Shown: positions 13,267 to 16,645 of the stretch, piece after piece
Numbering within the stretch: position 1 is the stretch's first letter
How the letters are laid out: every line of letters starts with the position of its first letter
Source: Treponema sp.
GTDB lineage: Bacteria > Spirochaetota > Spirochaetia > Treponematales > Breznakiellaceae
Assembly (NCBI GenBank): GCA_031278025.1
Contig: JAITLF010000115.1
Coordinates: 1 to 16,645, forward strand
Reading direction: 5' to 3'
DNA length: 16,645 bases
Made by a program: the position numbers and the translations under genes
Notes under the pieces: model-generated
Database searches by the model: none
The model's input: the letters and a program-made list of their open reading frames with translations, nothing else
What the model was told of the DNA's origin: nothing

Positions 13267-14850
13267 ATGTCCAGAATCTGCCTCTGCCTAACCGGAGAAA
13301 CCCTTGCCAGGAACCTGGCGGCGCTGGATACCTACCGTAAATACGTGGATTTGGCGGAGCTGAGGGTTGATTGCCTTGACCCGGATGAACGCTTCCTGAT
13401 CCGGCGTTTCCCCGAACAGGCCGGCCTTCCGGTGATCCTCACCATCAGGAGGATCAGGGACGGCGGCTACTTTAGGGGGGGTGAAGGTTCCCGAATCTTC
13501 CTGTTCTCGCGGGGGCTGGCCTTTGCCGAAGCGGACCGGCGGAAGAATTTCGCCTACGTTGATCTGGAGGAGGATCTGAGCGTTCCGAGCCTGGAGGAAG
13601 CGGCCCGGACCTTCAAGACACGGATCATCCGGTCGCACCACCATGTGCAGGGGGGCGTGAATGACGACCTGGCCGGCAAGCTGCGGAGCCTGCGCCGTAT
13701 GGGGGACGAGATTCCCAAAGTGGCGGTAAAGCCGAACAACCTGGAAGATACGCTAAAACTGTACTCCGCCGCGGCGGCGACCAGGGATATCGACAAAATC
13801 ATCCTTGGGATGGGGCATTACGGGGTCAATACCCGGATTCTGGCGGAAAAGATGGGTTCCTATTTGAGCTATGTCTCCGCCGCTGCCGAAACAGCCGGCG
13901 AATTCCAGGATGCCCCCGGCGGGATTCGCCGGGAGGGGGCGCCGGCGCTTCCCCTGGGGGCGGAGGCGCCTCCTCTGGGGGCGCCCGGTCAGCTTAACCC
14001 CCGCGACCTGGCGGAATGGTACCGGTTCAACGCTATTACCCCAAAGACAAAGCTGTTCGCCGTGGCCGGTTACCCCTTAAACGCCACCTCAAGCCCCCCG
14101 TTTTTCAATCGGGTTTTTACGGAGGAGAATTTAGACGCCGTTTATGTTCCGTTCCCGGCGGAGTCCCTCAAAATCTTCCTGGAACTGGCGGATTTCCTGA
14201 ATGTCCAGGGGGCTTCGATTACCGTCCCCTACAAAGAAGCGATCCTCCCCTATCTTTCGAGCCGGTCCGGCGAGGTGCAATCGGTGGGGGCCTGCAATAC
14301 CATCGTGCGGACTCCTGACGGCTGGGCGGGGTACAATACGGATACCCGCGGGTTTTCCGATTCCCTGTTGAATTTTATAGAACAGCCTGACCTCAGGCGG
14401 AAGAAGATCACCATCATCGGCGCGGGGGGAGCGGCCAGGGCGGTTGCCGCAGAGGTATTCCGGCTTAAAGGCAAGGCCCTCATCCTCAACAGAACGCCGG
14501 TCCGGGCCAGGCGGCTGGCCCTGCCCTACCATTTTAAGTGGGCGGGGACGGACAGCGAGGGGGTGGAACTGGTGGAAAAATTTTCGGACATCATCATACA
14601 GACCACCTCGGCGGGCATGGAACCCTTTATTGACGCCGATCCCCTGGAAGACTACAAATTCAGCGGGCGGGAGAAGGTGATGGACATCATCTACAAACCG
14701 GAACGGACCCGCCTTTTGCTCCGGGCCATGAAGGCAGGCTGCCCGGTCCTGAACGGCTATGATATGCTGCGCAGGCAAGCCATGTATCAGTACCGGTTTT
14801 TCATCGGCACGGACTTCCCCGCTCATCTCAAGAACCGAATTCATATATAG
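13267..14850 (+). CDS. aroDE: bifunctional 3-dehydroquinate dehydratase (type I) / shikimate dehydrogenase
   Basis: The 527-residue protein fuses two consecutive enzymes of the shikimate pathway, converting 3-dehydroquinate to 3-dehydroshikimate and then to shikimate with NADPH. Residues 1-210 are a type I dehydratase: AELRVD (Glu31, Arg33), the His cluster SHHH (123-126), Schiff-base Lys155 (KVAVKPNN) and the GMGHYGVNTR end motif. A Gly/Ala/Pro-rich linker spans about 212-245. Residues about 262-527 are AroE: GYPLNATSSPPFFN (269-281), Lys323 (ITVPYK), NTD (357-359), GAGGAARAV (385-393), NRT, MDIIYKPERT and the terminal GYDMLRRQAMYQ. In the substrate loop the usual His-Ser is Ala-Thr. AGGGGG overlaps the previous stop and sets the start at 13267. 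Such fusions occur in plants and chlamydiae. Confidence 0.95.
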   Translation: MSRICLCLTGETLARNLAALDTYRKYVDLAELRVDCLDPDERFLIRRFPEQAGLPVILTIRRIRDGGYFRGGEGSRIFLFSRGLAFAEADRRKNFAYVDLEEDLSVPSLEEAARTFKTRIIRSHHHVQGGVNDDLAGKLRSLRRMGDEIPKVAVKPNNLEDTLKLYSAAAATRDIDKIILGMGHYGVNTRILAEKMGSYLSYVSAAAETAGEFQDAPGGIRREGAPALPLGAEAPPLGAPGQLNPRDLAEWYRFNAITPKTKLFAVAGYPLNATSSPPFFNRVFTEENLDAVYVPFPAESLKIFLELADFLNVQGASITVPYKEAILPYLSSRSGEVQSVGACNTIVRTPDGWAGYNTDTRGFSDSLLNFIEQPDLRRKKITIIGAGGAARAVAAEVFRLKGKALILNRTPVRARRLALPYHFKWAGTDSEGVELVEKFSDIIIQTTSAGMEPFIDADPLEDYKFSGREKVMDIIYKPERTRLLLRAMKAGCPVLNGYDMLRRQAMYQYRFFIGTDFPAHLKNRIHI

Positions 14851-15022
14851 TGGTTGTATACCGGGGGACCACGGCCCTCCGTCCGGGGCGTTGCGGGGAC
14901 ACGGTTGACTGCTATCACGGTCAATTCAAAGCAGGCGCCAAAGAAGCCCTGATAACCGGAACGTTTTGCATGAAGGGCGCCAACGGCGCCTGAGCAAAAA
15001 ATCCGCACCTGCAGCAGGCGCT

Positions 15023-15027
15023 AAGGA
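15023..15027 (+). promoter_or_regulatory. ribosome binding site of rpiA
   Basis: AAGGA lies 6 bases before the ATG at 15034. The 183 bases between aroDE and rpiA also hold a TTGAC/GTCAA dyad (14905-14924) and a GGCGCC-AAC-GGCGCC hairpin (14976-14990). I cannot assign a function to either. Confidence 0.65.
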
Positions 15028-15033
15028 ATACGT

Positions 15034-15744
15034 ATGAGAAATCTGGATCAAAAAGAGATGAAGGCCCTGGCAGGCCGGAGCGCGGTTGACGCCCTGGTAC
15101 GGAGCGGGATGAAGCTGGGCCTGGGTACCGGCTCCACCGCGATTCCTGCGGTAAAGCGTGTAGGCGCCCTGATGGCCGAAGGCAGATTGAAGGACATTAA
15201 GACGGTACCCACGAGCTTCCAAACTGTTTTGGAATGTGAGGCCATGGGGATACCGCTTTTCAGCCTGAATTCCCGTGAAATAGGCGGGAAACTGGACCTT
15301 ACCATAGACGGCGCGGATGAAGTAGACGGCCGGAACTTCTGTACCAAAGGGGGCGGCGGCGCCCTTCTTCTGGAAAAGATTATCGCCTATGCCTCCGTTT
15401 CCTACGCGATTGTGGTGGACGAATCTAAGCTCGTGGACAACCTGGGGATCACGTTTGCCATTCCCATTGAGGTGATCCCCGAAGCGCGGATCCCGGTCAT
15501 CCAGGCCCTGCAAGAGATGGGAACGGAACCGTCCGTCCGGGAGGCGCTGAGGAAAGCCGGCCCGGTGATCACCGAGCATGGGAACTTCATCGTGGATGTC
15601 CGTCTAAAGCAGGCGGCGGACCCCGCCGTGTTGGAGGCGGAATTCAACCACATCCCCGGAGTGGTAGAAAACGGCCTCTTCACCTGCCTGCGCCCTTCGG
15701 TTTTTATCGCCCGCCGGGACGGCGCGATAGAACGGCGGGACTAG
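15034..15744 (+). CDS. rpiA: ribose-5-phosphate isomerase A
   Basis: RpiA interconverts ribose 5-phosphate and ribulose 5-phosphate in the non-oxidative pentose phosphate pathway. The 236-residue protein is full length. The phosphate loop GLGTGSTA (29-36), the DGADEVD motif (Asp92, Asp95), KGGGGALLLEKI with Lys105 and the catalytic base Glu114, ITEHGNFIVDV and PGVVENGLF are all present. These correspond to E. coli Asp81, Asp84, Lys94 and Glu103 with a constant offset of 11. It is the third plus-strand gene in a row, 183 bases after aroDE. Whether it shares that transcript is not clear. A CCCCTC/GAGGGG inverted repeat lies downstream (15771-15805) without a T run. Confidence 0.96.
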   Translation: MRNLDQKEMKALAGRSAVDALVRSGMKLGLGTGSTAIPAVKRVGALMAEGRLKDIKTVPTSFQTVLECEAMGIPLFSLNSREIGGKLDLTIDGADEVDGRNFCTKGGGGALLLEKIIAYASVSYAIVVDESKLVDNLGITFAIPIEVIPEARIPVIQALQEMGTEPSVREALRKAGPVITEHGNFIVDVRLKQAADPAVLEAEFNHIPGVVENGLFTCLRPSVFIARRDGAIERRD

Positions 15745-15909
15745 CAGGTTGTTGCGCCAAGCCGGGCTGTCCCCTCTGCCGCATCGGTGCAATCGGGCCG
15801 AGGGGAACATCGGCAAGCGGTGAATAGCAGGCGCCTTACGGTACTGAACGAAAAAGTTTGACGCTGATTTACGGAAGAAGCGGGAAGCGGCGGAAAACTA
15901 AAAATCCCC

Positions 15910-15986
15910 TGGTCGGGCAACCCGGATTCGAACCGGGGACCCCAAGTCCCCCAGACTTGTACGCTAACCACCTGCGCTATTGCCCG
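15910..15986 (-). tRNA. tRNA-Pro (anticodon GGG)
   Basis: On the minus strand the sequence folds into a complete cloverleaf. The acceptor CGGGCAA/TTGCCCG is 7 bp and perfect. The D stem is GCGC/GCGT, and the anticodon stem CAAGT/ACTTG carries loop CTGGGGG, giving anticodon GGG. The variable loop has 5 bases, and the T arm is CCCGG-TTCGAAT-CCGGG. The discriminator is A and CCA is encoded. It reads proline codons CCC and CCU. Flanking CCCTGG and CCAGGG can extend the acceptor stem in the precursor. Confidence 0.96.
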
Positions 15987-16028
15987 GCCAGGGAATCTTC
16001 AAACATCCCGCTAATGAATGATAGAGGA

Positions 16029-16058
16029 AGTCTAGCATGGTAAAACGATTTGTGTCAA
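16029..16058 (-). promoter_or_regulatory. promoter of tRNA-Pro
   Basis: On the minus strand TTGACA (16058-16053) and TAGACT (16034-16029) are 18 bases apart, placing a start near 16022, about 36 bases before the mature tRNA 5' end. Confidence 0.7.
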
Positions 16059-16158
16059 GAATACGCGTTGCCGCATGAAAAGTGTTATCGAAAAGAGACC
16101 CTGCCCAAATTGAAAATGAGCCTGCCCCCAACCCCGCGCCATGAGTTCAGCGCCCCGA

Positions 16159-16221
16159 TTTTCACGCCCAGAAACGGCGTATTCACGTATAAAAATGGCG
16201 CATTCACGATTAGTAATTTCA
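16159..16221. repeat. three degenerate 21-bp units
   Basis: TTCACG recurs at 16161, 16182 and 16203, exactly 21 bases apart, with partly conserved surroundings (GGC before the second and third copies). It has the same period as the two clearer arrays and lies in a stretch from 15988 to 16299 in which I see no gene apart from the tRNA promoter. Confidence 0.55.
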
Positions 16222-16299
16222 CCGTTGCCGCAAAACAGAACGCCGGACGCAGTACCGCCCCCCGTGAGAGAGCCAAAGACTCTTTGTTCGATAGGAAAG

Positions 16300-16645
16300 G
16301 AGAAAGACTCCCGTTTTGACTAGAAAGGCTCCCGCATCGATCAGAAAGGCTCCCGTTTTGATCGCAAAGGCGCCTCTATGAACCGCAAAGGCGCCTTTAT
16401 GAACCGCAAAGGCGCCCTTATGAATCGCAAAGGCGCCTTTATGACTTGCAAAGGTGCCTTTATGAACCGCAAAGGCGCCTTTATGAACCGCAAAGGCGCC
16501 CTTATGAATCGCAAAGGCGCCTTTATGAACCGCAAAGGCGCCTTTATGAACCGCAAAGGCGCCTTTATGAACCGCAAAGGCGCCTTTATGAACCGCAAAG
16601 GCGCCTTTATGACTTGCAAAGGCGCCTTTATGGATCGCAAAGGCG
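16300..16645. repeat. 21-bp tandem repeat array running off the window end
   Basis: Three variant units of the AGAAAGGCTCCCGTTTTGAT type (from 16300, 16321 and 16342) lead into 13 complete copies of CGCAAAGGCGCCTTTATGAAC starting at 16363. A 10-base partial copy ends the window at 16645. Each main unit has the 12-bp palindrome AAAGGCGCCTTT in its centre. Differences are mostly in the last two or three bases (AAC, AAT, ACT, GAT) and at one or two central positions. A 99-codon frame stays open on the minus strand only because 21 is divisible by three. Confidence 0.95.

Noticed and set aside
15771..15805. Structured RNA such as 4.5S or 6S RNA after rpiA
   Set aside because: There is only a 6-bp CCCCTC/GAGGGG pairing. 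The conserved SRP or 6S sequence elements are not present.
15858..16043. Short plus-strand frame containing GQPGFEPGTPSPPDL
   Set aside because: It is the usual spurious translation across a tRNA gene. The minus strand folds into a perfect tRNA-Pro.
16341..16640. 99-codon minus-strand frame encoding a repeated FIKAPLR heptad
   Set aside because: It is open only because the 21-bp repeat is a multiple of three. It has no ribosome binding site or non-repeat domain and is better read as a DNA repeat array.
16300..16645. CRISPR array
   Set aside because: The units are directly abutting 21-bp copies with no unique spacers and there are no cas genes in the window.

Overview
The window is bacterial chromosome with housekeeping genes at both ends and an accessory block in the middle. 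My best guess at the source is a Treponema-like spirochaete, possibly from an insect gut. That rests on the fused shikimate gene, the group IV nitrogenase-like genes and the relics of a BMP-family transporter. It is inference, not proof. Base composition shifts: direct counts give 43 of 60 G+C at 301-360 (hisD) but 29 of 60 at 5101-5160 (the accessory permease), which fits recent acquisition of the middle block.

Left part (1-4100, plus strand): a 25-base C run opens the window. It is followed by hisD (histidinol dehydrogenase), which overlaps by 4 bases a radical SAM protein of the TYW1-like COG0731 type. Next comes about 0.7 kb without a recognisable gene, holding a six-unit array of 21-bp palindromic repeats. 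Then come the decayed remains of a BMP/nucleoside-type ABC transporter: half an ATPase joined by deletion to a frameshifted permease.

Centre (4160-12621, minus strand): a seven-gene, about 8.3-kb operon read right to left in the order H, B, SBP, D, K, ATPase, permease. It encodes a NifH-like Fe protein, a full-length NifB with its C-terminal NifX-like domain, a lipoprotein substrate-binding protein, nitrogenase-like D and K subunits, and the ATPase and permease of a sulfonate/taurine-type ABC importer. All six P-cluster cysteines and the FeMo-co-binding Cys of NifD have counterparts. The equivalents of Gln191, His195, Arg96 and the cofactor-binding His442 are replaced. There is no NifE, NifN or NifV in the window. 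I read this as a nitrogenase-like reductase that is not a nitrogenase and acts on an imported small molecule. The characterised methylthio-alkane reductase (Mar) is the nearest idea. The operon starts at a near-consensus promoter (TTGACA, 17 bases, TAATAT), followed by two identical TCCTA-N9-TAGGA sites 34 bp apart, a likely regulator-binding pair. It ends at a strong hairpin whose arms belong to a repeat family also found between SBP and D.

Right part (12791-16645): a small exported protein of unknown function, a fused aroD-aroE gene for two consecutive shikimate-pathway steps, rpiA (ribose-5-phosphate isomerase A), and tRNA-Pro(GGG) on the minus strand with its own promoter. A 21-bp tandem repeat array then runs off the right edge of the window.
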